Positions 49,304 to 57,946 of a DNA stretch of 64,000 nt are shown here, in pieces. A model generated the notes under the pieces. That model saw only the letters and a program-made list of their open reading frames with translations. It was not told the DNA's origin and did not search any database. Origin of the DNA: Sphingomonas immobilis. Lineage in GTDB: Bacteria > Pseudomonadota > Alphaproteobacteria > Sphingomonadales > Sphingomonadaceae. The stretch spans positions 62,001 to 126,000 of the forward strand of contig NZ_JAUQSZ010000009.1 of the NCBI RefSeq assembly GCF_030580995.1. The letters run 5' to 3'. Each line of letters begins with the position of its first letter. The stretch's first letter is position 1. The translations under genes and the position numbers were made by a program.

Positions 49304-50032
49304 ATGACGGCGATCGGAATCCTGGGCAGCGCGGGCAAGATGGGGCAGGCGATCGCCGGCGTCGTCGCCGATCTCGGCGGCACGGTGGCGGGCGGCATCG
49401 ACGCGGGCGGCGATCCCCACGCGCTCGCCGCCGCGTCGGACGTGCTGGTCGATTTCTCGACGCCCGGCGCGCTCGCCGCCAACCTCGCCGCCGCACGCGA
49501 CACCGGCACGCCGATCCTGATCGGCACGACCGGCCTCGCGCCTTCGCACCTTGCGCTCGTGCGCGATGCGGCGGCCGAGATCGCGGTGCTGCAGACGGGC
49601 AACGTCTCGCTCGGCGTCACCTTGCTCGCCAAGCTCGTACAGGAAGCGGCGGAGCGGCTCGGCCCCGAATGGGATATCGAGATCCTCGAAATGCATCATC
49701 GCCACAAGGTTGACGCGCCCTCGGGCACCGCGCTGCTGCTCGGCGAGGCGGCGGCCGCTGGGCGCGGCACGACACTGGCCGAGGCCAAGGTCGCCGACCG
49801 CGCGGGCCTCACCGGCGCGCGTTCGGAGGGGACGATCGGCATGGCTTCGATGCGCGGCGGATCGGTGGCGGGCGATCACCTCGTCGTGTTCGCCAGCGAG
49901 GGCGAGCGCGTCGAGATCGGCCACCGCGCCGAGAATCGCGCGATCTTCGCGCGCGGCGCGGTGACGGCGGCGCTGTGGCTCGCAGGCAAGCCCGCCGGCA
50001 GCTACTCGATGGCGGAGGTGCTGGGCGTTTGA
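49304..50032 (+). CDS. dapB: 4-hydroxy-tetrahydrodipicolinate reductase
   Basis: 242 residues. NAD(P)-binding GSAGKMGQAI (residues 7-16), VDFSTPGAL, GTTGL, and the substrate-binding EMHHRHKVDAPSGTAL with the catalytic histidine pair and lysine. Catalyses the second committed step of lysine and diaminopimelate synthesis. Starts with ATG after a GAGTGGTG stretch. The stop overlaps the TTG start of nth by four bases. Confidence 0.96.
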   Translation: MTAIGILGSAGKMGQAIAGVVADLGGTVAGGIDAGGDPHALAAASDVLVDFSTPGALAANLAAARDTGTPILIGTTGLAPSHLALVRDAAAEIAVLQTGNVSLGVTLLAKLVQEAAERLGPEWDIEILEMHHRHKVDAPSGTALLLGEAAAAGRGTTLAEAKVADRAGLTGARSEGTIGMASMRGGSVAGDHLVVFASEGERVEIGHRAENRAIFARGAVTAALWLAGKPAGSYSMAEVLGV

Positions 50033-50682
50033 AGAAGGCCGATGTCGTAGAGTTCTACAGCCGGCTTGCCGCCGACAATCCGCACCCGGAAACGGAGCTG
50101 GAGGCGGGCAATCCCTTCCAGCTCGTCGTCGCGGTCGCGCTGTCGGCGCAGGCGACCGACATCGGCGTCAACAAGGCGACGCGGGCGCTGTTCGCGGAGG
50201 TAAAGACGCCGCAGCAGATGGTCGCGCTCGGCGAGGATGGGCTGAAGGCGCACATCAAGACGATCGGCCTGTTCAACACCAAGGCCAAGAACGTCATCGC
50301 CCTGTCCGAGAAACTGATCACCGATTTCGGCGGCGAAGTTCCGGCCGACCGCGACGCGCTCGAGACGCTCCCCGGCGTCGGCCGCAAGACCGCCAACGTG
50401 GTGATGAACGTGGCCTTCGGCGCGGAGACCTTTGCCGTCGACACGCACATCTTCCGCGTCGGCAACCGCACCGGCCTGGCGCGCGGCAAGACCCCGCTGG
50501 CGGTGGAGCTCAAGCTCGACAAGGCGACGCCCCAGCCCTTCCGCCTGCACGCCCACCACTGGCTGATCCTCCACGGCCGCTACGTCTGCAAGGCCAGGAA
50601 GCCCGAATGCTGGCGCTGCATCGTCGCCGATCTCTGCGCCTACAAGCCCAAGACCCCGCCGCCGAAGACGCCCGCCAACTAA
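50029..50682 (+). CDS. nth: Endonuclease III
   Basis: 217 residues. The helix-hairpin-helix LPGVGRKTANVV carries catalytic K120, and D138 lies in FAVDTHIFRV, the same numbering as E. coli Nth. The 4Fe-4S loop is C-x6-C-x2-C-x5-C (CKARKPECWRCIVADLC). Bifunctional glycosylase and AP lyase for oxidised pyrimidines. The TTG start overlaps the dapB stop. An upstream ATG at 49975 lies well inside dapB and adds an arginine-rich extension, so it is rejected. Confidence 0.95.
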   Translation: MKKADVVEFYSRLAADNPHPETELEAGNPFQLVVAVALSAQATDIGVNKATRALFAEVKTPQQMVALGEDGLKAHIKTIGLFNTKAKNVIALSEKLITDFGGEVPADRDALETLPGVGRKTANVVMNVAFGAETFAVDTHIFRVGNRTGLARGKTPLAVELKLDKATPQPFRLHAHHWLILHGRYVCKARKPECWRCIVADLCAYKPKTPPPKTPAN

Positions 50683-50726
50683 CGGCTGGCGAAACCCCGG
50701 CGGCTTTGCTACGCGCTCGTCCCCAG

Positions 50727-50803
<77 letters not shown>

Positions 50804-51028
50804 GCTCAAACGCTCGCCTGAGATGGCGCTTCACCGCACGCAGCATCGCGAACGGTCCCGCTGCGATATCGCTGCCGTTCCTTTACCCTTACCGTCCGCG
50901 ATGTGGACGGTCTTGCGTCCCGGCTCGCAAGCCAGACCGGCATCGTGCGTATCGTCCACGGACGAGAACTCGGACGCTTCCACACTCAGGAATGCCGAGG
51001 CTCCCACATGCCATCTGGAGGGCACAAC

Positions 51029-51658
51029 GTGACGATCACTATCTTCGGCAGCATAGGGTCGCGCGCATCGCGGTGTTTGTGGACAATCGAGGAAACCGGC
51101 CAGCCCTATCAATGGGTGCCGATCAGCACCCTCGACGGGGCCAATCGATCGTCCGAATATCTCGCCATCAATCCTTCCGGCAAAATCCCCGCGATGACCG
51201 ACGATGCCGTCGTCATGACCGAATCGACCGCGATCAACCTCTATATCGCGCAGCATTACGGGCAGGCCTCGCTATGGCCCGACGATCGGGCAGTCCAGGC
51301 CAGGATCCTGCAATGGACCTTCTGGTCGGCGACCGAGATCGAATATTATATCGGCGCGATCTTCCCGCATCTCGTGATGAAATCGGAGGAACAGCGGGAT
51401 CAGGCTTTCGTCGATCGGCTGCTGGGCGAGATGATGCCGAAATTCGGCGAGCTCGAACGGGCGCTCGCCGGTCAGGAGTATGTGCTCGGCGACTTCACGC
51501 TCGCCGACATCAACCTAGTCGTCCAGACGCTGACCATTACCGATCGCTTCGGCCTGACGCTCGATGAATTGCCGAACATCAAAGCGTGGACCGAACGGTG
51601 CCGCAATCGCCCCGCACGGCGCAAGGTCGACGCTTTGGCTGCGGCCGCCCGAAAATAG
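51029..51658 (+). CDS. Glutathione S-transferase family protein (1)
   Basis: 209 residues. N-terminal thioredoxin-like domain with TITIFGSIGSRASRCLWTIE and the cis-proline loop INPSGKIPAM, followed by TESTAINLYIA; C-terminal helical domain with the N-capping box VLGDFTLADINLV. It is clearly homologous to the GST at 63065-63685 (shared GSI-RASRCLW, AINPSGK, GDFT-ADIN). Such proteins may conjugate, isomerise or dehalogenate; no tyrosine is at the usual catalytic site, and a serine (SRAS) is more likely. GTG at 51029 has GGAGGG seven bases upstream and is preferred to ATG at 51008. First gene of the catabolic block. Confidence 0.88.
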   Translation: MTITIFGSIGSRASRCLWTIEETGQPYQWVPISTLDGANRSSEYLAINPSGKIPAMTDDAVVMTESTAINLYIAQHYGQASLWPDDRAVQARILQWTFWSATEIEYYIGAIFPHLVMKSEEQRDQAFVDRLLGEMMPKFGELERALAGQEYVLGDFTLADINLVVQTLTITDRFGLTLDELPNIKAWTERCRNRPARRKVDALAAAARK

Positions 51659-51860
51659 CCTTGCCTCTCGCGTCGTGGCCGATTTCACCGGCAAGACGGT
51701 CATCACCGCGCCGCTTGAGCCGATCCTTGCGCCGATGTGACGAGCTGTCCGGTAACCGCACGACCGGCCGGAAACGCAACGCATCTCGACATTTGCTCAT
51801 TCGATCGCGGTCGATCTGCGGTTTAGCCCGGATCGATCCACCCTGTCGGAGCTGTTGACC

Positions 51861-52781
51861 ATGAACGCCCTCCTGCAAACCGAGAATACCGCGCAGATCG
51901 CTCGCGTGACAGCGGGATGGAAGAAGGCGGGGCTGCCGTTGGCCGCAGTCCGCCGCTACTGGCGTGACGTTCACAGCCCCGCGATCGCGCGCCGCGCCGG
52001 CATCTGGGATTATCGTCACTTCCAGTATGATCCAGTTCGCGCCGATCTTTTCGCGCCGCTCGACGGCATCCTCCTCGCCTGCCCGCAGGACGAGCAGTTG
52101 ATGTGGACATCGGACGTTCGCTACGCCGACGAAGCCGCGCTCGATGCGTTCGGCGCATCGCCCGGGCCGGAGGCGAAAGCACTGATTCTCGGCGATATCG
52201 ACCTGATCGTCGATCAATCGACCACCTACAAGGCCGTCGGCGCCAACGCTCGAACCTTTCGGGACGATACGGGCGAAGCGACACCCCAGGGCACACCGCT
52301 GCATCCCACCTACGAAATCTTCGTGCGCCAGCGCGGCGACGAGGCGTCTTTCCGGGCAACGATGACTAGGCTGGCCGAGGCCTGGGCCGCCGCGCCCGGC
52401 GTCATGCGGGTGCGCCTCAGCCTTCTCGACGCACCCGACATGGAAGCCGAGCGTGCCGCCGGCTATCCCATCAAGACGCATCCGGTCGAACGCCAGTATC
52501 AGGCGTGGATTGACCTGACGCTGCAGAATGATGCCGCGGCGCGGCCGTTGCTCGGCGCAGTCCCGGATCTCGCCGAGCATGTGAGCACCGTCCACGCCTA
52601 TCCGGTGACGACCTTGTGTACGTTCAACTACGCCGGCAGGCCAACGCTGGCGGGGCTGCGGGGTTTTCCCGCCTATGAGGCGCTGACGGCACTCGGCGGC
52701 TTGCACCAGGCCGAGCCGGCGCTGTTGGAATGGATGTACGGTGATGTCGCGGTGGGCGTGACGCTGGACCCGAACGCATGA
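51861..52781 (+). CDS. EthD-domain-type protein, two tandem ferredoxin-like domains
   Basis: 306 residues. The N-terminal half has the EthD-like core WKKAGLPLAAVRRYWRDVHS with AGIWDYRHFQYDP after it, and the second half (from about FVRQRGDEASFRATMTRLAE) appears to repeat the alpha-beta fold. EthD-like proteins are dimeric alpha-beta barrels found in degradation clusters, where some assist monooxygenases or act as small isomerases. The ATG at 51861 is preferred to a TTG at 51855. The stop overlaps the MmgE/PrpD start (ATGA), so the two are coupled. Confidence 0.72.
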   Translation: MNALLQTENTAQIARVTAGWKKAGLPLAAVRRYWRDVHSPAIARRAGIWDYRHFQYDPVRADLFAPLDGILLACPQDEQLMWTSDVRYADEAALDAFGASPGPEAKALILGDIDLIVDQSTTYKAVGANARTFRDDTGEATPQGTPLHPTYEIFVRQRGDEASFRATMTRLAEAWAAAPGVMRVRLSLLDAPDMEAERAAGYPIKTHPVERQYQAWIDLTLQNDAAARPLLGAVPDLAEHVSTVHAYPVTTLCTFNYAGRPTLAGLRGFPAYEALTALGGLHQAEPALLEWMYGDVAVGVTLDPNA

Positions 52782-54136
52782 CGGTCGCACAGCGGCTCGC
52801 CGCGTTCATCGTCTCGCAGCGCAACGCCGGTCTGCCCGCAGAGGTGATCCACGAGGCCAAGCGGCTTTTCCTGAATCAGCTCAAGGCCAGCGTCGGTGCG
52901 ACCACGCACCCCGCGATCGGCATTCTCGCCGATTGGGCAACGGCGGACACGCAGGGCCGCGGCGGCGCGCACATATTGTGGTCGGGCGTTGAGACGACGC
53001 CGCAGCAGGCCGCGATCGTCAATGGGGCGCTCTATGAGGTTCTAGACTTTCATGACACTTTTATTCCCTGCTTCATGCACGCTGTATCCGGGGTTCTCCC
53101 GGCGGTCGCAGCCGTTGCGGAGCAGCGCGGCGCGTCCGGCGCGGACCTGCTGAATGCGCTGGCGATCGGGCTGGAGGTCGAGCTCGCGGTCGCGACGATT
53201 TTGATGCCCAGCGCCTATTATCGCGGCGCGGTGCCGGCGGGCCTGACCGGCGGTGTCGGTGCCGCTGCGGCGTGCTGCGCGCTGCTCCGCATCGATGCGG
53301 AGCGGACCACGCATGCCCTGGGCGCGGCGATGTGTACCGCGTTCGGGCTCTATGCGTCGGTCGGCAGCATGACCCTGTCCTATATCACCGGCGCGACCGC
53401 CCGCTCGGGCGTCGCCGCCTTCGAACTGGCCGAACGCGGGTTCACCGCGCCCGCAACCGCGTTCGAGGGGGACCGCGGAATGTTCCAGGCGCATTGCGAC
53501 GAGGACCGGGCCAAGATCGAGACCGTGCTCGCCACGCTCGGCCGGGAATGGCGGATCTTCGGGCAGACGTACAAGGTGGTGCCGACCGAGACGATCACGC
53601 ACGGGCCGGTCGAATGTGCGCTGGCGATCCTGCCCCGCGCCGCAGGCCGCATCGTCGATCGCATGACGTTCCGGGTGAACCCGCTGGTGCAGTCGATCGC
53701 CGACGAACGCCGTGCGCGGTTCGGCGCACCGTCGAGCGAGAGCGAGGCGTGTTTCGACCTGCGGCATTGCGTCGCGGCGGCATGGCTGCGGGGCCATTTC
53801 ACCACCGCCGAAACCGCGCCCGCCTGCTACACCGATCCTGCCGTCCTGGCCTTGCGCGACCGCATCGACCTGATTGCCGATGACAGCCGCAAGACGTTCG
53901 AGGGTTGCTCGCTCGAAGTGACCTTCACCGATGGCTCTTACGAGGCGCACAACGTCGATTTCTTCCTCGGCACGCCGGGCGCGCGCGTGCCCGACCAGAT
54001 GCTGGTCGACCTGCTCGCGCAATATGGCCGCGGCGTGATCCCGGATGGCCGGGCGGAAGAGATCGCCGCCGCCATCTGGACGCTCGACGAGGCGCCGAGC
54101 CTCGCCCCGCTCTTCGCGCTGTTACGCACCACCTGA
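52778..54136 (+). CDS. MmgE/PrpD family protein
   Basis: 452 residues. The helical N-terminal MmgE/PrpD domain has ALYEVLDFHDTFIPCFMHAV and GLEVELAVATIL, then TGGVGAAAACCALLRID and GAAMCTAFGLYASVGSMT; the C-terminal lid domain has EITFTDGSYE-like CSLEVTFTDGSYEAH. The family includes 2-methylcitrate dehydratase, cis-aconitate decarboxylase and iminodisuccinate epimerase, so lyase, decarboxylase or epimerase chemistry on a polycarboxylate is plausible. Translationally coupled to the EthD-type gene and 15 bases from the next hydrolase gene. prpB and prpC are not present, so propionate catabolism is unlikely. Confidence 0.88.
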   Translation: MTVAQRLAAFIVSQRNAGLPAEVIHEAKRLFLNQLKASVGATTHPAIGILADWATADTQGRGGAHILWSGVETTPQQAAIVNGALYEVLDFHDTFIPCFMHAVSGVLPAVAAVAEQRGASGADLLNALAIGLEVELAVATILMPSAYYRGAVPAGLTGGVGAAAACCALLRIDAERTTHALGAAMCTAFGLYASVGSMTLSYITGATARSGVAAFELAERGFTAPATAFEGDRGMFQAHCDEDRAKIETVLATLGREWRIFGQTYKVVPTETITHGPVECALAILPRAAGRIVDRMTFRVNPLVQSIADERRARFGAPSSESEACFDLRHCVAAAWLRGHFTTAETAPACYTDPAVLALRDRIDLIADDSRKTFEGCSLEVTFTDGSYEAHNVDFFLGTPGARVPDQMLVDLLAQYGRGVIPDGRAEEIAAAIWTLDEAPSLAPLFALLRTT

Positions 54137-54151
54137 CTGGAGACTGATCCC

Positions 54152-54961
54152 ATGACCATCGTTACCCTGCCCGGCGGTGAGACGATCTGGTACAAGACGA
54201 CCGGCACGGGCCGACCGCTCCTTCAGATCCACGGCTCTGCATTCGGGCACAAAAATTTCGCGGCGATGACCCCGCTGATGGCGGAGCATTTCCAGACGAT
54301 CGACTTCGATCTCCCGGGCTATGGCGAAAGTCGCGGCGCACCTCGCCCCGGCGGCATGGAAGGCCTGGCAGAGGTCGTCTACGAATTCATCGTCGCCGCC
54401 GGCTTCGAGAAGGTTTCGATCCACGGCACGTCGTTTGGGGCGATGATCGGCCTCACGCTCGCGGCGCGGCACCCCGAGGTGGTCGATCGGCTGATTCTAT
54501 CCTGCTTCATGGCGCGCTATGATCTGGCCGCGCGTCTGATGCGATCGACGTGGAAACAGGCGGCGCGCGATTCGGGCATGCGCGCGGTCAGCGATCTCAC
54601 GTCTGTCGCCGGTTTCGCGCGCAGCTATTACGAACGCCCCGAGGCGGACGCCCAACTCGACGCGATGCGCGAGGCTTTTTCCAAGACCGATCCAGCCGCC
54701 TTCATCGCAGGCACCGAGACGATCGAGCGTACCGACCTGGCCGATTGCGTAGCGAAGATCGTAGCACCCACGCTGATGATCGCCGGCGCCGAGGACAATA
54801 TGACCCCGTTCCGTCCCGGTGAGTCGGGCCTCGGCATGTCGAAGATCGCCGAGATGATCCCCGGTGTCGAATGCCACGTCATCCAGGATTGCGGGCATTA
54901 TCTCGTGCTGGAGCAGCCGGAGCTGGCGCGGGACTTCATCACCGCGTTCATGGCACGCTGA
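54152..54961 (+). CDS. Alpha/beta hydrolase (1)
   Basis: 269 residues. The nucleophile elbow is HGTSFGAMIG with S94, the oxyanion region is LLQIHGSAFGHKNF, the acid is D215 in GAEDNMTPFR and the base is H249 in QDCGHYLVLEQPE. This resembles carbon-carbon hydrolases and enol-lactonases of aromatic and terpene pathways (3-oxoadipate enol-lactonase-like), but the substrate is not determinable. Third gene of the plus-strand EthD-MmgE-hydrolase operon. A strong hairpin follows. Confidence 0.85.
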   Translation: MTIVTLPGGETIWYKTTGTGRPLLQIHGSAFGHKNFAAMTPLMAEHFQTIDFDLPGYGESRGAPRPGGMEGLAEVVYEFIVAAGFEKVSIHGTSFGAMIGLTLAARHPEVVDRLILSCFMARYDLAARLMRSTWKQAARDSGMRAVSDLTSVAGFARSYYERPEADAQLDAMREAFSKTDPAAFIAGTETIERTDLADCVAKIVAPTLMIAGAEDNMTPFRPGESGLGMSKIAEMIPGVECHVIQDCGHYLVLEQPELARDFITAFMAR

Positions 54962-54969
54962 ACAAGGCA

Positions 54970-55000
54970 GCCGGAGCGCACCGGACGGGTGCGCTCCGGC
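54970..55000. terminator. Bidirectional terminator hairpin
   Basis: A perfect 13-bp stem (54970-54982 with 54988-55000, core CCGGAGCGCACC) and a five-base loop lie between two convergent hydrolase genes, followed by GCGCGTTT on the plus strand. It probably terminates transcription from both sides. Confidence 0.75.
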
Positions 55001-55007
55001 GCGCGTT

Positions 55008-55841
55008 TCACACCGTCAGAAAATCAGCGATGACGGTGAAGATGCGCTGCCGCGGATGCTGGAGATGCGCATAGTCGCCGCCGCCCGGCACGATCACCAG
55101 CGCCTTGTCCTCCAGCGGGAGCTTGCGGAAGAAGTCTTCCCGAACCGCGCCGCCCTGCATGTAATCCTGCTTGGCCGCCGCATGGCCGTACAGCATCAGC
55201 GTCGGATTGCGGAGCGCGGTCGCATCGACCTGTACCGATCCGCGCTCGTTCTCCACGCGGATGCCGTTCGGTGCCTTCAGCTCGCCGTCCTCGGCCTGGC
55301 GGGCCAGCGCCTCGCGCGCGGCGAGTTCGGTGAACTCGTCTTCGAGCTTGTTGAAGAAATAGTCGTAGGTGTTCAGCCACCACGGCGAATCCTCCGTGAA
55401 GGGAATCGTATTCCCCCCGCCCAGCGCCGCATCCATCAGCACCAGCCGCCCGACCCGCTCGGGATGGCGCGCGGCGAAATGGCCGACGATCCGCCCGCCC
55501 CACGACCAGCCGAGCAGATGCGGTTGCGCAAACCCCTGATCCTTCGCCCAATCGAACACCGCCGTCAGATCCTCGATCGCCTGCTCGGTGCCGACATCGA
55601 GCGGATCGTGCGACAGGCCGGACTTGCGATAGCCGCGCACCGCAAAGGTCACGACCGCGAAGCCGCGCGCGACCAGGGCATCCATCATCGAATGATCCGA
55701 CCGGCCGTCGAACTGAAAATCATAGCCGAGCTGCCCCGACAGGTTGGCCCCCTGACACAGGATCACCAGCGGCCGCCCGGCCTCCAGGTTCTTGTGCCGC
55801 ACGTCGATCTTTCCTGCAGGCCCGTCTATGAAGATATCCAC
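55008..55841 (-). CDS. Alpha/beta hydrolase (2), paralogue of the one at 57947
   Basis: 277 residues. Nucleophile S113 in LLGWSWGGRIVG; the C-terminal histidine is within VPGGGDYAHLQHPRQR. It is homologous to the hydrolase at 57947-58807: both have QGxNL(S/T)GQ, VVTFAVRGY or AVTFAIRGY, GFSWGG or GWSWGG, APNGIR and YMQGG. This group resembles alpha/beta hydrolases of the peptidase S33-like or BAAT-like type with WSWGG elbows. Transcribed alone on the minus strand, divergent from a GST gene. Confidence 0.83.
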   Translation of the reverse strand: MDIFIDGPAGKIDVRHKNLEAGRPLVILCQGANLSGQLGYDFQFDGRSDHSMMDALVARGFAVVTFAVRGYRKSGLSHDPLDVGTEQAIEDLTAVFDWAKDQGFAQPHLLGWSWGGRIVGHFAARHPERVGRLVLMDAALGGGNTIPFTEDSPWWLNTYDYFFNKLEDEFTELAAREALARQAEDGELKAPNGIRVENERGSVQVDATALRNPTLMLYGHAAAKQDYMQGGAVREDFFRKLPLEDKALVIVPGGGDYAHLQHPRQRIFTVIADFLTV

Positions 55842-55854
55842 GCAATCGCTCCCT

Positions 55855-55956
55855 GTTTCGAAACGATCACGCTAGGTTGCGGCGGGCAGGAAAAAAGCGA
55901 CTGTCACGCATAGCATCTTGCGTGTCGCGCCAAGCGCGGCGGATTGCGCTTGGCGC
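55855..55956. promoter_or_regulatory. Divergent control region with dyads
   Basis: The 196-bp gap between the minus-strand hydrolase (start 55841) and the plus-strand GST (start 56038) holds a perfect 11-bp inverted repeat, GCGCCAAGCGC (55927-55937) and GCGCTTGGCGC (55946-55956), with an eight-base spacer, and a 10-bp palindrome GTTTCGAAAC (55855-55864). The first is a good operator candidate, possibly for the LysR protein encoded at 56821-57786. Confidence 0.5.
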
Positions 55957-56037
55957 AACCCGGTGGACCGCAAGCGCGATTGCCGCCGCCTGCCGCAGCC
56001 TTAGCATGAAGCCGTTATCCAACGATCAGGGACCGCC

Positions 56038-56832
56038 ATGCCGGAACCAGTCTATACGCTGTATCAGTTCCCCGGCTGCCCGTTCTCGGAGCGTGTGGAG
56101 ATCCTGCTTTCGCTGAAAGGCCTGGAGAATATCTGCCGCGACGTGGAGATCGACCTTTCCAAGCCCCGGCCGGACTGGCTGCTTGCCAAGACCGGAGGCA
56201 CGACCGCGCTTCCGGCGCTCGACATGCCGCACGGCACGCTGAAGGAAAGCGCGGTCATCCTGCGCTTCTTCGAGCAGACCTTTCCCGAACCGCCCGTTGC
56301 CCGCGCCGACCCGTATGAACACGGCGTGGAGTCGATCATCGCCGCGCTCGACGGCGCATTGTCCGGCGCGGCCTATGCGTTGCTGCGGAACCGCGACCGG
56401 GCACAGGACGGCCATCTGCGGTTGGCCGTGGACGGGCAGTTCGCCCGCATCGACGCGGCCCTGCGCCACTATGCCACGCACGGCGATTTCGTGTTCGATC
56501 GCTTCGGCTGGGCGGAGACGGTTTTCACGCCCGTGTTCAAACGGTTGTGGTTCCTGGAATATTATTGCGACTACACCATTCCGGCCGAACTGGCGCGGGT
56601 GGCGGCCTGGCGTGCGGCCTGTCTGGAACACCCCGCCGCACAGGCAAGGAGCCGTGAGGAAATCCTGAAGCTCTATTATGATTATTCGCGCGGCGCGGGC
56701 GGCGGTGCGCTGGTCGAAGGCCGCGAGGTTTCCAGCTTCACGCTCGATCCCCACTGGTCCACCCGCCCGATGCCGCCGCGCGACAAATGGGCACCGGCGG
56801 CCAGCGATCGTGCGCTTGGGCTATTGGCCTGA
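56038..56832 (+). CDS. Glutathione S-transferase-like protein with CPFSER active site (2)
   Basis: 264 residues. The N-terminal thioredoxin fold reads YTLYQFPGCPFSERVEILLS with C14 as the candidate catalytic cysteine (CPF-S-ER, as in omega-type and some beta-etherase-like GSTs), then GTTALPALDMPHGTLKES (cis-Pro loop and glutathione contact). The C-terminal domain is longer than in classical GSTs and ends in a tail unlike the family. Possible roles are thiol transfer, reductive dehalogenation or ether cleavage; none is proven. Its 3' end overlaps the LysR gene by 12 bases on the other strand. Confidence 0.82.
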   Translation: MPEPVYTLYQFPGCPFSERVEILLSLKGLENICRDVEIDLSKPRPDWLLAKTGGTTALPALDMPHGTLKESAVILRFFEQTFPEPPVARADPYEHGVESIIAALDGALSGAAYALLRNRDRAQDGHLRLAVDGQFARIDAALRHYATHGDFVFDRFGWAETVFTPVFKRLWFLEYYCDYTIPAELARVAAWRAACLEHPAAQARSREEILKLYYDYSRGAGGGALVEGREVSSFTLDPHWSTRPMPPRDKWAPAASDRALGLLA

Positions 56833-57786
56833 CGTGTCGGCGGCCGGCGCGCTGCTGCGCGGCGTGAGGGTGCGCGCCTTGCGCACGGGCGGCGTCTTGC
56901 CCAGCGCCGCGCGAAAACGGTCGAGCAGGAATTGCGCTTGCGGCGTCAACACGCCGTGCCGCCGGTGGAAAAAGCCGATCTGCGAATCCTCGACCGGCGT
57001 TTCGCAATTGAGCTGGACGATGAACCCGTCGCGGACATCGCGCGCCGCCGCCTCGGCCGGCAGGATCGTCACCGCATCGCTGTCGCGAAGACAGCTGCGG
57101 ATCAGATGAAGCGAATCGGTGGTCAGCGACTGGCTCGGCGCCATCAGGCCGCGCCGCGCGAAAAAGGCGGCGAATGCCCGCTGGACCGCGCTGCTCGTCA
57201 GCATCATCCAGTCTGCCTCTGCGAGATCGGTGACCGACACCGATTCCTTTTCGGTCAACGGGTGCCCGACCCGGACGAAAACCTTGGACTGATGCGCGCG
57301 CAACCGCTCCACCACGACGCCATCGTCCTGCATCAGCGATCCGATGATGCCGAAGCCGAAGTCGATCGCCTCGGTGTTGATCATCGTCACCAGTTCGAGG
57401 AACCCGCCGGTCAGCACCTTGAGCCGCAAGGCCGGGCGCTCGCGCCGCACCGCGCTCAGGATTTCCGGCACGACGTAATTCGCGTAATTCTGCGTCACGC
57501 CGATGGTGACATGACCGAAGCGCGCCTCTTCGATCGCCCGCAATTCCTCGATCGAGCGCTGCACCTCGTTCAGGATCACCTGCGCACGGCGCAACACGCT
57601 CAGGCCGTAGACCGTCGGCTCCACGCCCTTCGGTTTGCGATCGAGCAGCGGAACGCCGAGCCGGTCCTCCAGGCTCTTGATGCTGCGACTGAGGCCGGAT
57701 TGGGAAATGCAGCTTTCTTCGGCCGCCTTGAGCAGATTGCCGTGCGTTACGGCGGCCATGAGGTGTCGAAGCTGCTGAATTTCCAT
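56821..57786 (-). CDS. LysR-family transcriptional regulator
   Basis: 321 residues. The N-terminal winged helix-turn-helix (MEIQQLRHLMAAVTHGNLLK, then SQSGLSRSIKSLEDRLGVPL) is followed by a LysR substrate-binding domain (from about 90; HVTIGVTQNYANYVVPEILS). LysR proteins usually activate a divergent gene in response to a pathway intermediate. It is divergent from the hydrolase/AtzG/amidase operon (57947 onward), so that operon is the likely target. The ATG at 57786 has GAAGGG seven bases upstream. Confidence 0.92.
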   Translation of the reverse strand: MEIQQLRHLMAAVTHGNLLKAAEESCISQSGLSRSIKSLEDRLGVPLLDRKPKGVEPTVYGLSVLRRAQVILNEVQRSIEELRAIEEARFGHVTIGVTQNYANYVVPEILSAVRRERPALRLKVLTGGFLELVTMINTEAIDFGFGIIGSLMQDDGVVVERLRAHQSKVFVRVGHPLTEKESVSVTDLAEADWMMLTSSAVQRAFAAFFARRGLMAPSQSLTTDSLHLIRSCLRDSDAVTILPAEAAARDVRDGFIVQLNCETPVEDSQIGFFHRRHGVLTPQAQFLLDRFRAALGKTPPVRKARTLTPRSSAPAADTSGQ

Positions 57787-57946
57787 TGCGTGCCCTTCGC
57801 GACCATTCACTCCCAACAAAGGCGACTTGTCAAACTTTTCCGCAAGGCGAGGATCGCTCGCTTGCCGTCCGGTCATAGGACGATGCGGAAAACCACAATT
57901 CTGCATCTGCCGAAACTCTCTAGGATGGGCCGATTGCGGAGCCCTT
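57787..57946. promoter_or_regulatory. Divergent control region of LysR gene and hydrolase-amidase operon
   Basis: 160 bp. Contains an imperfect dyad at 57842-57865 (GCAAG-G-CGAG ... CTCG-CTTGC, with a five-base spacer) and GATGC/GCATC (57882-57886 and 57903-57907). LysR proteins bind such interrupted dyads near the divergent promoters. CTTGC/GCAAG half-sites recall the CAAGCGC/GCGCTTG arms at 55927-55956. Function is inferred. Confidence 0.5.

Noticed and set aside
50889..50911. ACCGTCC/GGACGGT stem after the tRNA as a terminator
   Set aside because: Only seven pairs with a seven-base loop and no T-run; too weak to call.
52778..54136. 2-methylcitrate dehydratase (PrpD) of the methylcitrate cycle
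   Set aside because: prpB and prpC are absent and the gene is coupled to an EthD-type gene; only the superfamily is supported.
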